Shown: one piece after another, positions 34,592 to 43,800 of the stretch | Position numbering within the stretch: the first letter of the stretch is position 1 | Layout of the letters: each line of letters opens with the position of its first letter | Source of the DNA: CAYSBE01 sp964429245 | Lineage (GTDB): Bacteria; Bacteroidota; Bacteroidia; UKL13-3 | Assembly: GCA_964429245.1 (NCBI GenBank) | Contig: CAYSBE010000004.1 | Span: 1-48,627 of the forward strand | Length of the DNA stretch: 48,627 nucleotides | Direction: 5' to 3' | The notes under the pieces: model-generated | Told to the model about the DNA's origin: nothing | What the model saw: the letters and a program-made list of their open reading frames with translations, nothing else | Databases searched by the model: none | Translations under genes and position numbers: made by a program

Positions 34592-35818
34592 TCAATTTTG
34601 TTCGATGATGAATCCTATATTTTTTAGTTCTTTCCAAAATGTTGGGAATGATTTCTCAACCACTTCTGGATTTTCAATATCTATTTTATCGAATACCAAT
34701 GCCAATGGTGCAAACGACATTGCCATGCGGTGATCTCCATAAGTTTTAATTTTAGGATGCAAATTAAAATTAATAGTTGAATGCATGATGTGCATTGATG
34801 TATCATCATGCGAAACATTGTATCCACATTTAGTTAATTCAATAGTTAAAGCTTCAAGTCTGTTTGTTTCTTTAAATTGTAATTGGCCAATTTGTGTAAA
34901 TACAGTTTCCCTGTTTTTTCCAGCAAATAAAACAGCTAAAGTAGGAACGAGGTCAGGGTAATCACACATATTTAGTGCACAGGGATAAGATGGAATACCT
35001 CCGGAATCAATTCTTACACCATTGCTAAGGAAATGAGAGTTTACGCCAAGGGTATTCATCAATTGATAGATATGCTTATCGGGTTGGATATCATTTTCAT
35101 TTAATCCGTTAATGAATAAGGTTGCTTTTTTAGCGAGTGAGCAAATGCTGTAGAAATAACTTGCGGCACTCCAGTCTGGTTCGCAAACAAGATTTACAAG
35201 TTGATACGATCCGGGATGAATAACGTAACGATTCGCATCATACTCTGCCTGTATTCCATATTTACGCATCAGTTCTAGCGTGAGCATATTGTATGCTTTT
35301 GATACAGCATTTTCATCAGTTTCGATTATCAAGCCGTTATTAAGCAACGGTCCAATTAGCATGAGTGCACTGATAAACTGGCTGCTTACTGATGAATCAA
35401 TTTTTACTTCACCTCCTGATAATTTTTTACCTTTAATGCGAAGTGGAGGATAGCCAGGAGTATCTGCATACGCTATATTTGCACCTAAATAATTAAGTGC
35501 ATCAACCAATGGTTTTATTGGACGTTGATGCATGCGCTCGTTGCCCATTAATAAAATATCATTAGCAACTAAGCTGTAATAAGCAGTAAGGAAGCGCATA
35601 CATGTTCCGGCATTTTCAATATTCACTACTCCATTTAGTATTCCAGTATATTGCTGCATTAATTTAGAATCGTCAGCTTCTGAAAGATTCTCTATTCGCG
35701 AATTGTTTCCGCTAAGTGCCTGCATTATCAGCAAGCGATTGGTGATGCTTTTTGAACCGGGAAGTGTTATCGATCCACTAATATTATTTTTTGGGTGCGA
35801 AAGTGTGATGACACTCAT
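34592..35818 (-). CDS. aroA: 3-phosphoshikimate 1-carboxyvinyltransferase (EPSP synthase)
   Basis: 408 residues, slightly shorter than the E. coli enzyme (427). It has PGSKSITNRLLIMQALSG at the start, NAGTCMRFLTAYYSL (class-defining region; not the GNAGTA of class I) with RMHQRPIKPLVDALNYLGA, the DWSAASYF strand, and KTYGDHRMAMSFA near the end. It condenses shikimate-3-phosphate and phosphoenolpyruvate. Its ATG overlaps the aroB stop by 4 bases (ATGA), so the two are coupled. The N-A-G-T-C-M-R-F motif departs from the sensitive class I form; glyphosate behaviour cannot be inferred safely. Confidence 0.95.
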   Translation of the reverse strand: MSVITLSHPKNNISGSITLPGSKSITNRLLIMQALSGNNSRIENLSEADDSKLMQQYTGILNGVVNIENAGTCMRFLTAYYSLVANDILLMGNERMHQRPIKPLVDALNYLGANIAYADTPGYPPLRIKGKKLSGGEVKIDSSVSSQFISALMLIGPLLNNGLIIETDENAVSKAYNMLTLELMRKYGIQAEYDANRYVIHPGSYQLVNLVCEPDWSAASYFYSICSLAKKATLFINGLNENDIQPDKHIYQLMNTLGVNSHFLSNGVRIDSGGIPSYPCALNMCDYPDLVPTLAVLFAGKNRETVFTQIGQLQFKETNRLEALTIELTKCGYNVSHDDTSMHIMHSTINFNLHPKIKTYGDHRMAMSFAPLALVFDKIDIENPEVVEKSFPTFWKELKNIGFIIEQN

Positions 35819-36873
35819 AGTGCATCATAGTAATTTAATGCAGCAGTTATTTCCAAATCACTGCATGTGATGTTGTATACTGCTTTTCCTGTTTTCTTTA
35901 GCAATGCAAATTGAATTTGTTCATATGCATTTTTCTTATCCTGTCGCATGTATTTTATTATTTCAGGTGATAAGATACTTCTCAATGAGTATTTGGGAAA
36001 ACTTTTCGAAATAAGGTCAGTGATTTGTTTTAAATCTTTGTTGCTAAAATCAAGTGCTGTTTTTGATAAATAGGATTCGCATATTATTCCTATTGCAATC
36101 GCTTCTCCATGAGAAAGCGGTTTTTTATCGTGTTTTAGTGAATAGGCTTCAATGGCATGTCCAATAGTGTGGCCAAAGTTTAAAATTTTTCTTTCTGCCA
36201 ATTCATAAGGATCTTTCTTGATGATATCCAATTTAATTTTTACCGAACCATTTATAAGTGAAACCAATTTGGCCCACTCATCAAATTGCACATCCTTTAT
36301 TTTTTGCCAATAATCTTTGTCTGAAATCAAACCGTGTTTAATCATTTCGGCATATCCATTCATCATTTCTGCTCTGGGAAGTGTGGCCAGAAAATCGGGG
36401 TAAATATAGATGGATTTAGGCTGTTTGATGGTGCCAATTATGTTCTTGGTGCCTTCAAAATCAACAGCAGTTTTTCCGCCTATGGATGAATCAACCATTG
36501 CCATCAGGGTAGTAGGTACCTGTATGAAGTCAATACCCCGTTTGTATAAACTTGCACAAAAACCACCAATATCGCCTACAACGCCTCCACCTAAATTAAT
36601 GACAACTGATTTTTTATCCGCTTCATTTCTGAATAATTCTTTCCAAATAAATTCAGCAGTTGATATAGATTTATTTACTTCACCTGAGGGAATGCGTATG
36701 GTCGTGTAATTAAATAAGTATTTTGACAGAACCGGCAAGCAGTACTTTTCAGTTTGTTCGTCAAATAACACAAATACCTGAGAGTAAGCTTCTTCAATGA
36801 GCTGTTGTAATAATGTATCAAAAACATCATTGCCTATGAATATACTAAATTCTTTTGAGTGGTATTCTTTCAA
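35815..36873 (-). CDS. aroB: 3-dehydroquinate synthase
   Basis: 352 residues with the AroB pattern: NLGGGVVGDIGGFCASLYKRGIDFIQVPTTLMAMVDSSIGGKTAVD, ILNFGHTIGHAIEAYS and LSHGEAIAIGI with His/Glu zinc ligands. It converts DAHP to 3-dehydroquinate with NAD and Zn. The start is a TTG at 36873 (MKEYHSKEFSIFIG); an ATG two codons upstream is out of frame. It is the first visible gene of the shikimate operon, divergent from proline dehydrogenase with 64 bases between. Confidence 0.95.
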   Translation of the reverse strand: MKEYHSKEFSIFIGNDVFDTLLQQLIEEAYSQVFVLFDEQTEKYCLPVLSKYLFNYTTIRIPSGEVNKSISTAEFIWKELFRNEADKKSVVINLGGGVVGDIGGFCASLYKRGIDFIQVPTTLMAMVDSSIGGKTAVDFEGTKNIIGTIKQPKSIYIYPDFLATLPRAEMMNGYAEMIKHGLISDKDYWQKIKDVQFDEWAKLVSLINGSVKIKLDIIKKDPYELAERKILNFGHTIGHAIEAYSLKHDKKPLSHGEAIAIGIICESYLSKTALDFSNKDLKQITDLISKSFPKYSLRSILSPEIIKYMRQDKKNAYEQIQFALLKKTGKAVYNITCSDLEITAALNYYDAL

Positions 36874-36886
36874 AACATTACTTTTG
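36855..36886 (+). promoter_or_regulatory. candidate promoter for the proline dehydrogenase gene
   Basis: TTG (36855-36857), 21 bases, then TACTTTTG (36879-36886), a full match to the Bacteroidota TTG-N17-23-TAnnTTTG pattern. It implies a 5' leader of about 45 bases. The box region overlaps the start codon of divergent aroB. Confidence 0.5.
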
Positions 36887-36937
36887 CCAGCGCAAATTTG
36901 TACATTTTAAGTTAATAAGTCTAATAAATATTCATTC

Positions 36938-38137
36938 GTGTCAAATACAAAAACATTTAGCAATACTACACTACCATCTTTTGATAACACTGATATTGCT
37001 TTTAAAGCAAAGAAGAATAACGACTTACTTCGTTCATATTTACTATTTAAAGCTATTGGAATAAATTGGTTGGTAAAAGTGGGCCCATCATTGGTAGAAA
37101 CTTCATTTAGAATTGGCTTACCTATTAAGGGAATCATAAAAAGTACCGTGTTTAATCAGTTTTGTGGTGGCGAAAGCATGCATGATTGTGAGCGTACGAT
37201 TGATGCTTTGTATGAATACCATATAGGTTCTATTCTTGATTATTCAGTAGAAGGGAAAGAAGCTGAAGCAGAGTTTGATCATACCATGGAAGAAACCATT
37301 AATACGGTTTTGAAAGCAAAAGGAAATCCTAAAATTCCTTTTTGTGTATTTAAAGTTACCGGACTAGCAAGATTTGAACTGCTTGAAAAAGTAAATTCGA
37401 AACAATCATTAAATGCGGAAGAGCAAGCCGAGTTTGATAAAGTGAAACACCGAATTGAAATGATATGCGAACATGCATTCAAAAACAATGTGCGCATATT
37501 CATTGATGCAGAAGAAAGCTGGATACAAGATGCAATTGATGCATTAGCCAGAGAGATGATGTTGAAATTTAATCATACCAAAGCCATTGTGTTTAATACA
37601 ATTCAGCTATATCGTCATGATCGTTTTAAATTCTTACAAGCAAGTTATGAAGATTCCCTAAAGCACAATTATTATCTTGGTGTGAAGTTGGTTCGAGGTG
37701 CATATATGGAAAAAGAACGTTTAAGAGCTATTGAAAACAATTACCTTTCACCCATACAGCCGGATAAAACGGCAAGTGATAACGATTATAACCGTTCACT
37801 TAAATTTTGCATTGAACATATTGATCGCATCAGTGTGTGTGCAGGTACTCATAATGAATCAAGCAGCTTATTATTGGCAGAATTGATGCAACAAAATGCC
37901 ATTGCTAATAACGATGAACGAATATACTTTTCACAGTTGTTTGGAATGAGTGATCATATAAGCTATAACCTTGCAAATGCTGGATATAATGTGGCTAAGT
38001 ACCTTCCTTATGGCCCGGTAGAAGCCGTATTGCCATATTTATTTAGGCGTGCTGCAGAAAATACTTCTGTAAAAGGCCAAGCAGGTAGAGAGTTGACTTT
38101 GATTACCAATGAGCGAAAGCGGAGACGTGCTCTTTAA
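36938..38137 (+). CDS. proline dehydrogenase
   Basis: 399 residues. It has the PRODH barrel with ILDYSVEGKE, VFKVTGLAR, IFIDAEESWIQ, VFNTIQLYRHDR, GVKLVRGAYMEKER, VCAGTHNESS and VAKYLPYGPVEAVLPYLFRRAAEN; the last parts bind FAD and substrate. It oxidises proline to pyrroline-5-carboxylate. It is the single-function form, without the P5C dehydrogenase domain of PutA; that enzyme is not in the window. The start is a GTG at 36938, since no upstream ATG is in frame. Confidence 0.95.
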   Translation: MSNTKTFSNTTLPSFDNTDIAFKAKKNNDLLRSYLLFKAIGINWLVKVGPSLVETSFRIGLPIKGIIKSTVFNQFCGGESMHDCERTIDALYEYHIGSILDYSVEGKEAEAEFDHTMEETINTVLKAKGNPKIPFCVFKVTGLARFELLEKVNSKQSLNAEEQAEFDKVKHRIEMICEHAFKNNVRIFIDAEESWIQDAIDALAREMMLKFNHTKAIVFNTIQLYRHDRFKFLQASYEDSLKHNYYLGVKLVRGAYMEKERLRAIENNYLSPIQPDKTASDNDYNRSLKFCIEHIDRISVCAGTHNESSSLLLAELMQQNAIANNDERIYFSQLFGMSDHISYNLANAGYNVAKYLPYGPVEAVLPYLFRRAAENTSVKGQAGRELTLITNERKRRRAL

Positions 38138-38192
38138 CAAAGTTTGACTTGTTTTTTTTGCTGCAAACACTTATTTATCAATATGAATAATT

Positions 38193-38212
38193 TATCAACA
38201 CCCCTGTTGATA
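38193..38212 (+). repeat. inverted repeat TATCAACA-N4-TGTTGATA
   Basis: A perfect 8-base palindrome around CCCC in the 163-base spacer between proline dehydrogenase and the hydrolase-parAB genes. Read with the base before it, the left arm is TTATCAACA, one base from the DnaA box TTATCCACA. Confidence 0.6.
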
Positions 38213-38238
38213 GAGCGTGTACAAGTGCCGCTCGGCAT

Positions 38239-38274
38239 AACTTTTCTTTGAAGAAAGGTTGAACGTATAACCTT
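38239..38274 (+). repeat. overlapping inverted repeats upstream of the hydrolase-parAB operon
   Basis: AACTTTTCTT (38239-38248) pairs with AAGAAAGGTT (38251-38260) apart from one G-T wobble. Then AAGGTT (38255-38260) pairs with AACCTT (38269-38274) around GAACGTAT. The two share AAGGTT, so they are mutually exclusive hairpins or a DNA operator. They lie 27 bases before the hydrolase start. Confidence 0.5.
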
Positions 38275-38300
38275 AATTTAATATCACATATTTATTTACT

Positions 38301-38987
38301 ATGCAGGTTACTTACTTAGGACACTCATGTTTTCAGCTGCTTATAAATGGAAAGAGCATTGTTTTTGATCCATTTATTAGGCCTAACGAACTAGCAATAA
38401 ATGTAGGAGTTGATATTGATGATATCCGAGCAGATTATATACTCGTTTCTCACGCGCATGATGATCACACAGCTGATTTGGTTTATTTGGCAAACAATAC
38501 CAATGCGTTGGTTGTAGCAAGTTGGGAAATTTGCAGCTGGCTAAACAAGAAAGGGATAAAGAATACCCATCCAATGAATGTAGGAGGGGGATGGACATTT
38601 GATTTCGGAAGAGTAAATATGGTGCATGCTGACCATTCAAGTTCTTTTTCAGATGGAACATACGGTGGTGTAGCATCAGGTTTTGTAATTGAGTCGGCAG
38701 GTAAAGCCATTTATTACGCAGGCGATACCGGACTAAACTTGGAAATGAAATTGTTAGGTGAAAAATACCAAATAGATACAGCATTACTGCCTATTGGCGA
38801 CAATTTTACCATGGGATATACGGATGCACTTCTCTGCGCACTATATGTAAATGCGAAGCAAATAATTGCCATGCATTTTGATACGTTCGGGTATATAAAA
38901 ATTGATCATTCCGTTGTTCAAGATTATTTTAAAGAAAACAATAAGAACCTAATCATACCAAAAATTAAACAAACAATTTCAATATAA
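38301..38987 (+). CDS. metallo-beta-lactamase-fold hydrolase (UPF0173/UlaG-like)
   Basis: 228 residues. It has the MBL metal motif SHAHDDH (His51, His53, Asp55, His56), His109 in MVHADHSSS, and YYAGDTG. It starts directly with MQVTYLGHSCFQLL, as in the YtkL/UPF0173 group. Substrates are unknown for this group (lactonase or phosphodiesterase types are possible). Its stop overlaps the parA start by one base (TAATG), so it is coupled to parAB, an unusual neighbour. Confidence 0.9.
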   Translation: MQVTYLGHSCFQLLINGKSIVFDPFIRPNELAINVGVDIDDIRADYILVSHAHDDHTADLVYLANNTNALVVASWEICSWLNKKGIKNTHPMNVGGGWTFDFGRVNMVHADHSSSFSDGTYGGVASGFVIESAGKAIYYAGDTGLNLEMKLLGEKYQIDTALLPIGDNFTMGYTDALLCALYVNAKQIIAMHFDTFGYIKIDHSVVQDYFKENNKNLIIPKIKQTISI

Positions 38988-39796
38988 TGGGAAAAATAAT
39001 TTCGATAGTAAACCAAAAAGGTGGGGTAGGAAAAACCACAACAGCCATAAACCTTGCAGCTAGTTTAGCCGTATTGGAATATAAAACGCTTGTTGTTGAT
39101 GCAGACCCACAGGCAAACACAACGTCAGGCTTGGGATTTGATCCCGTAAATGTGAAGTTGGGATTGTATGAGGTGATGATAAATGATGCACAAGTTAACG
39201 ATACCATACTTAAAACAGAATTCGATTACCTTGATGTATTGCCCTCAAATATAGATTTGGTGGGTGCAGAAATAGAGCTTATTAACTTACCAAACAGAGA
39301 GCGCATTATGCGTCATGCACTTGAAAAGGTGAAAAAGAAATATGATTTTGTAATCATTGATTGCTCCCCTTCATTGGGTTTAATTACAACAAATGCGCTA
39401 ACCGCATCAGATTCGGTAATTATTCCGGTACAATGTGAATACTTTGCATTGGAAGGATTGGGTAAATTATTGAATACAGTAAAAATCGTTCAAACCAATT
39501 TGAATCCCGACTTACAAATTGAAGGCCTGCTACTTACCATGTATGATATGCGGCTAAGGTTAAGCAACCAAGTGGTGGAAGAAGTAAAAATGCATTTCCA
39601 ACAGTTGGTGTTTGATACAATCATTCAACGTAATACCAGGCTGAGCGAAGCACCAAGTTTTGGTAAACCCGTTATATCACACGATGCTGAATGTAAAGGA
39701 ACCATTAACTATTTAAACTTGGCAAAAGAACTTTTGCAGAAAAATAACCTCACTGCGATGGCAGGATCAATCCTCGAACCCAAACATTTAAATTAA
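38987..39796 (+). CDS. parA: chromosome partitioning ATPase ParA (Soj)
   Basis: 269 residues with deviant Walker A NQKGGVGKTTTAINLAASL (9-27), DADPQANTTSGLG, IDCSPSLGLITTNAL and QCEYFALEGLGKL. These are the features of chromosomal ParA/Soj. It binds DNA as an ATP dimer and works with ParB at parS. parB starts 10 bases after it. Confidence 0.96.
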   Translation: MGKIISIVNQKGGVGKTTTAINLAASLAVLEYKTLVVDADPQANTTSGLGFDPVNVKLGLYEVMINDAQVNDTILKTEFDYLDVLPSNIDLVGAEIELINLPNRERIMRHALEKVKKKYDFVIIDCSPSLGLITTNALTASDSVIIPVQCEYFALEGLGKLLNTVKIVQTNLNPDLQIEGLLLTMYDMRLRLSNQVVEEVKMHFQQLVFDTIIQRNTRLSEAPSFGKPVISHDAECKGTINYLNLAKELLQKNNLTAMAGSILEPKHLN

Positions 39797-39806
39797 TTTA
39801 TAAGAC

Positions 39807-40691
39807 ATGTCAAACGTTAAACGCAATGCATTGGGGCGTGGCTTAAGTGCCTTGCTGCAAGATGCAAAAACAGATATTACCACTGCTGATGCCAAACCAA
39901 TATATGCTACCAATGAAGTACTCATCAGTCAAATTCAAGCCAACCCTTTTCAGCCACGAACTGATTTTGATGATGAAGCTTTGAATGAGCTTGCCGAAAG
40001 TATCAGAATGCATGGAGTTATTCAGCCCATCACAGTTAGGAAAATGGGATATGATACTTATCAAATCATTAGTGGCGAACGCAGAACAAGGGCTTCCATA
40101 CTTGCAGGATTGACTAAAATTCCGGCATATGTGCGCGTGGCAAATGATCAGGAAATGCTTGAGTGGGCACTTATTGAAAATATTCAACGCGAAGAACTAA
40201 ATCCAATAGAAGTAGCACTGAGTTATAAGCGACTAATTGATGAGTGTAGTTTGAAACAGGAAGAGTTGGCTGAAAGAGTTGGTAAAAACAGAACCACTGT
40301 AAATAACTTTTTGCGCTTACTTAAGCTGCCAGATACCGTTCAGGTGGCACTAAAAGAACGAAAAATAACCATGGGCCACGCTAGGGCAATTATTAATATT
40401 GACGATCCTAAAAAACAAGAGTGGATGTTGGAGCAAATGCTATCTGAAGAGCTCAGCGTGAGAGAAGTAGAAGGAATGGTACGCGAAACACAGGAACAAG
40501 AAAAAAAGAAAAAAACAATTTCAGCACCTGTAAAAAATAAAACGCAAGAACTAACTGCTTATCAAAAGTTATTGGCTGATAAGCTCAATTTACCTATTTC
40601 AATTAAGTCTGATGAAAGAGGAAGGGGAGCCATTAAAATTTCTTTCCGTTCACAATCTGAATTGGAACATATTTTGGAAATGATAGGCTAG
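39807..40691 (+). CDS. parB: chromosome partitioning protein ParB (Spo0J)
   Basis: 294 residues. It has RNALGRGLSALLQD at the start (ParA-contact region), ISQIQANPFQPRTDFDDEALNELAESIRMHGVIQPITVRK, the CTPase motif GERRTRA, ENIQREELNPIEVA, a helix-turn-helix (KQEELAERVGKNRTTVNNFLRLLKLP) and a C-terminal dimer domain. It binds parS and spreads as a CTP clamp. I saw no exact parS (TGTTTCACGTGAAACA) in the window, though these can lie elsewhere. A strong terminator follows. Confidence 0.96.
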   Translation: MSNVKRNALGRGLSALLQDAKTDITTADAKPIYATNEVLISQIQANPFQPRTDFDDEALNELAESIRMHGVIQPITVRKMGYDTYQIISGERRTRASILAGLTKIPAYVRVANDQEMLEWALIENIQREELNPIEVALSYKRLIDECSLKQEELAERVGKNRTTVNNFLRLLKLPDTVQVALKERKITMGHARAIINIDDPKKQEWMLEQMLSEELSVREVEGMVRETQEQEKKKKTISAPVKNKTQELTAYQKLLADKLNLPISIKSDERGRGAIKISFRSQSELEHILEMIG

Positions 40692-40711
40692 TGTCTTACA
40701 TCACGTATATT

Positions 40712-40744
40712 AAAAATGCCTCGCAAATTTTGCGAGGCATTTTT
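40712..40744 (+). terminator. intrinsic terminator of the parAB operon
   Basis: AATGCCTCGCAAA pairs with TTTGCGAGGCATT, bounded by an A run and T run, about 20 bases after the parB stop. It works in both directions. The AT-rich 148 bases from 40745 to 40892 hold only the leader of the giant gene. Confidence 0.92.
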
Positions 40745-40892
40745 GTTTAGGATAGTTTTTACTACAAAATATAACACGTGAATTATGAAATATTAATTAG
40801 GAATTAATAAATAATTAACAATATTATATTTATTTAAATAACTTAGTATTTCAATTGTAGGCTTTAACACACCTAATAATCAAATATAAACC

Positions 40893-43800
40893 ATGAGAAA
40901 ACTAGTACAACTTTCATTCTACCTTATTGTAGGAGTGCTGTTGAATTGTCTGGGAACATTCAACGCAAACGCAACCCAATTAAGTGGTACGTACGTCATT
41001 GATACCAATGGTACACCTTCAGCTACGGTGTTTCGAAATTTTAATTCAGCCATTACGTATCTCACAAGTAGTAACACTCGTAGCGATGGAGGACCAACCA
41101 ATTCTGCTCCATTTGGAGTGGCCGGTTCTGTAACATTTGTTGTTGCCAATGGTACTTACCAGGAATTAGTAGTTATTCCGAATATTCCTGGTGCTACCGA
41201 TACGTCTAGAGTGACAATTGTCGGTTATGGTGCAACTTTACAAGCAATTAATACTACGAATGATCGTGCAGTTATCAGACTACAAAATGCAGACTTTGTA
41301 ACAATAAAAGGATTAACAATTCGAACATTAGATCTAACTTTAGGTTGGGGTATTCATTTTTATCTTGGTTCTGACTTTAATGAGATTGATAGTTGCAATA
41401 TTCAAATCACATCAGTTACCTCAACTTCATCTGCAAATTCAGCAGGAATTGTTTTTTCTAATAGTTTAACATCACCAACCACAAGCGGGGTAAACGGATA
41501 TTTTAATCGCATTACAAATAATATCATTGACGGACATCCAACGGCAGCAGGTATGTATTATGGTATAGTAGGATTCCCTGCGTCTGGTTCTACAACTATT
41601 TCAAGAAATAAGTTTGTAAATAACACCATAAGAAATTTCTTTTATAGTGGAATTTATTGGGGTAATGGGAATGGAACTTTATTTAAAAATAATTTTATTA
41701 CCCGTACAACCAAAACAAATATTACAACTACGTATGGTTTTTATCTTACCAATGGATCAAGGTTAGATACGATAGAAGGTAATACCATTACAGGTATGTT
41801 TAATGCAATACCTACCAATACCAATACATTTTATGCCATTTGGGCAATAAATTATTCAGGAACTTCTACCGAGCCCAATTTCTTTTTTAATAATTTGGTA
41901 TATGATAATAAAGGCAATGGTTCGCAATTTGGTTTTTATTTTTTATCATCAGTTAATGCACGTATTATCAATAATACCATATTATTCGATAATATTTCAA
42001 ATACATCTACTACATCGCAGGTTCAGTGTTTTTATTGGAGTGGAAATACAAGCACAAGTAGCACACTTCAACTTCGCAACAATATTTTCTCAATCACTAC
42101 TGGTGGTACAGGTCCAAAGCATGCCATATTTACAACCGGCACATTTACATCCGGTGCCATAATTAGTAAGAATGGATACTTTAGTAATGCTGCCAATTAT
42201 AACATGATGAATTATGTGGGTACAAACTACGCAACTTATGCCAACTGGCGTTCATTTATTGGCACAGTAGATCAAACAAGTAGTGATTTTAATCCTTCAT
42301 TTACAAGTGCTCCTTCAGATTTAAGACCAAGAGAAGGTTGGTATGCATCCAATGCAGATACGATCCCTTATATAACAACATTTTTTAATGGTACTCCACG
42401 TACCTTACCTACCGATATTGGAGCCAATCCTGCAAATCCGGTACCATTAGATGTAGCTATTGGAAATCTGATTCTTCCTGCAACTCCATATACAGCCGGT
42501 TCGCAACCAATTTCTGTTACAATTAGAAATGCGGGTACAGCTACCATCACTTCTGCAACAATTGATTGGAGTATAAATGGTGTTCCTCAAACACCGGTTT
42601 CATTTACCGGTTCTATACCTACTGGTGCATTTTCGGGACCAATATCTTTGGGTACAGTTACTGTTGCAACCGGAGTGCTATATAATATTTCAGCTACAGT
42701 ATCTAATCCAAATAGCTCGGTAGATGCAAATATTTCAAATAATACAACGAATGGTCAAACAGCGGCTAGTTTACCAGGTGGAACTTATACTATTAATGCA
42801 GGAGGAGTAGGAGCAACCAACTTCATTTCGCTTTCAGCATTTACTAATATAGCTAATATAGGAGGAATCGCAGGAGCAATTACATTAAACTATGTTGCAA
42901 ACTCTGGGCCCTATACAGAACAAGTATTCTTTCGCAATATTTCAGGTCTTTCAGGTGTAAATAATATTACCATAAATGGAAATGGTGAATATGTTCAGTT
43001 TAATAATTTAGATGCAAGTAGTATAGGTATCATCAATTTATTGGGTACTGATTATGTTACTTTCAATGGATTAAATGTAAGAAGTCTAAACCCGTCATTT
43101 GGAATTGGATATCTTTTATCAGCAGGTGCAGATTCAATTAATATTTTGAATTGTACAATCGATATTTCATCTGTTACTGGAAGTTCAAGCAGTGCCGGAA
43201 TTGCGGTTACAGCTGCCTTAAACTCTCCAACAGCCAATGCCGCAAATGTGGGCCGATTTAATCGCTTTGAGAATAATACTATAACAGGTAGTGGAACAGG
43301 TGGCCCGTTTTATGCTATCTCGATATCATGTCATAACTCAACTTCAGGGCCTAATAATGGATATATTGTTCGCAATAATATTATGCGAGACTTTACTTCT
43401 TATGGAATGTATTTGTATGGAACGATAGGAAGTCTTATTTCAGGAAATGTAATGTCCAGACCTAATCGTAACCTCAATACTACGATTTATGGTATTTATG
43501 GCATTCAATTTATGAGTGGAGACACTATCGAAAACAATCGTATATTTAAACCATTTGACGCCATTCAAACCTCGACCAGTCAGTTTTATGGAATGTACTT
43601 TATTGCAACAAATACGCCATCAAACCGTCCGTTGATTGTTAAAAATAATTTGATTTATGATATCAAGTCAAACGGTGCGGTTTACGGATTTTATTCATTA
43701 GTAAGTAATAATATCCGTTTCTACCATAATACTGTAGAGTTTGACCATGTGGCAAGTACATCGACACAAGCAGCAAGCCATGTTTATGTGAGTTCATCAG

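Noticed and set aside
40770..40790. Possible parS site (AACACGTGAA) after parB
   Set aside because: It matches only the centre of the parS consensus and lacks the palindromic arms.
41902..42162. Open frame of 86 codons on the plus strand inside the giant gene
   Set aside because: It is in another frame of the long continuous coding region and its sequence is low-complexity without protein features.
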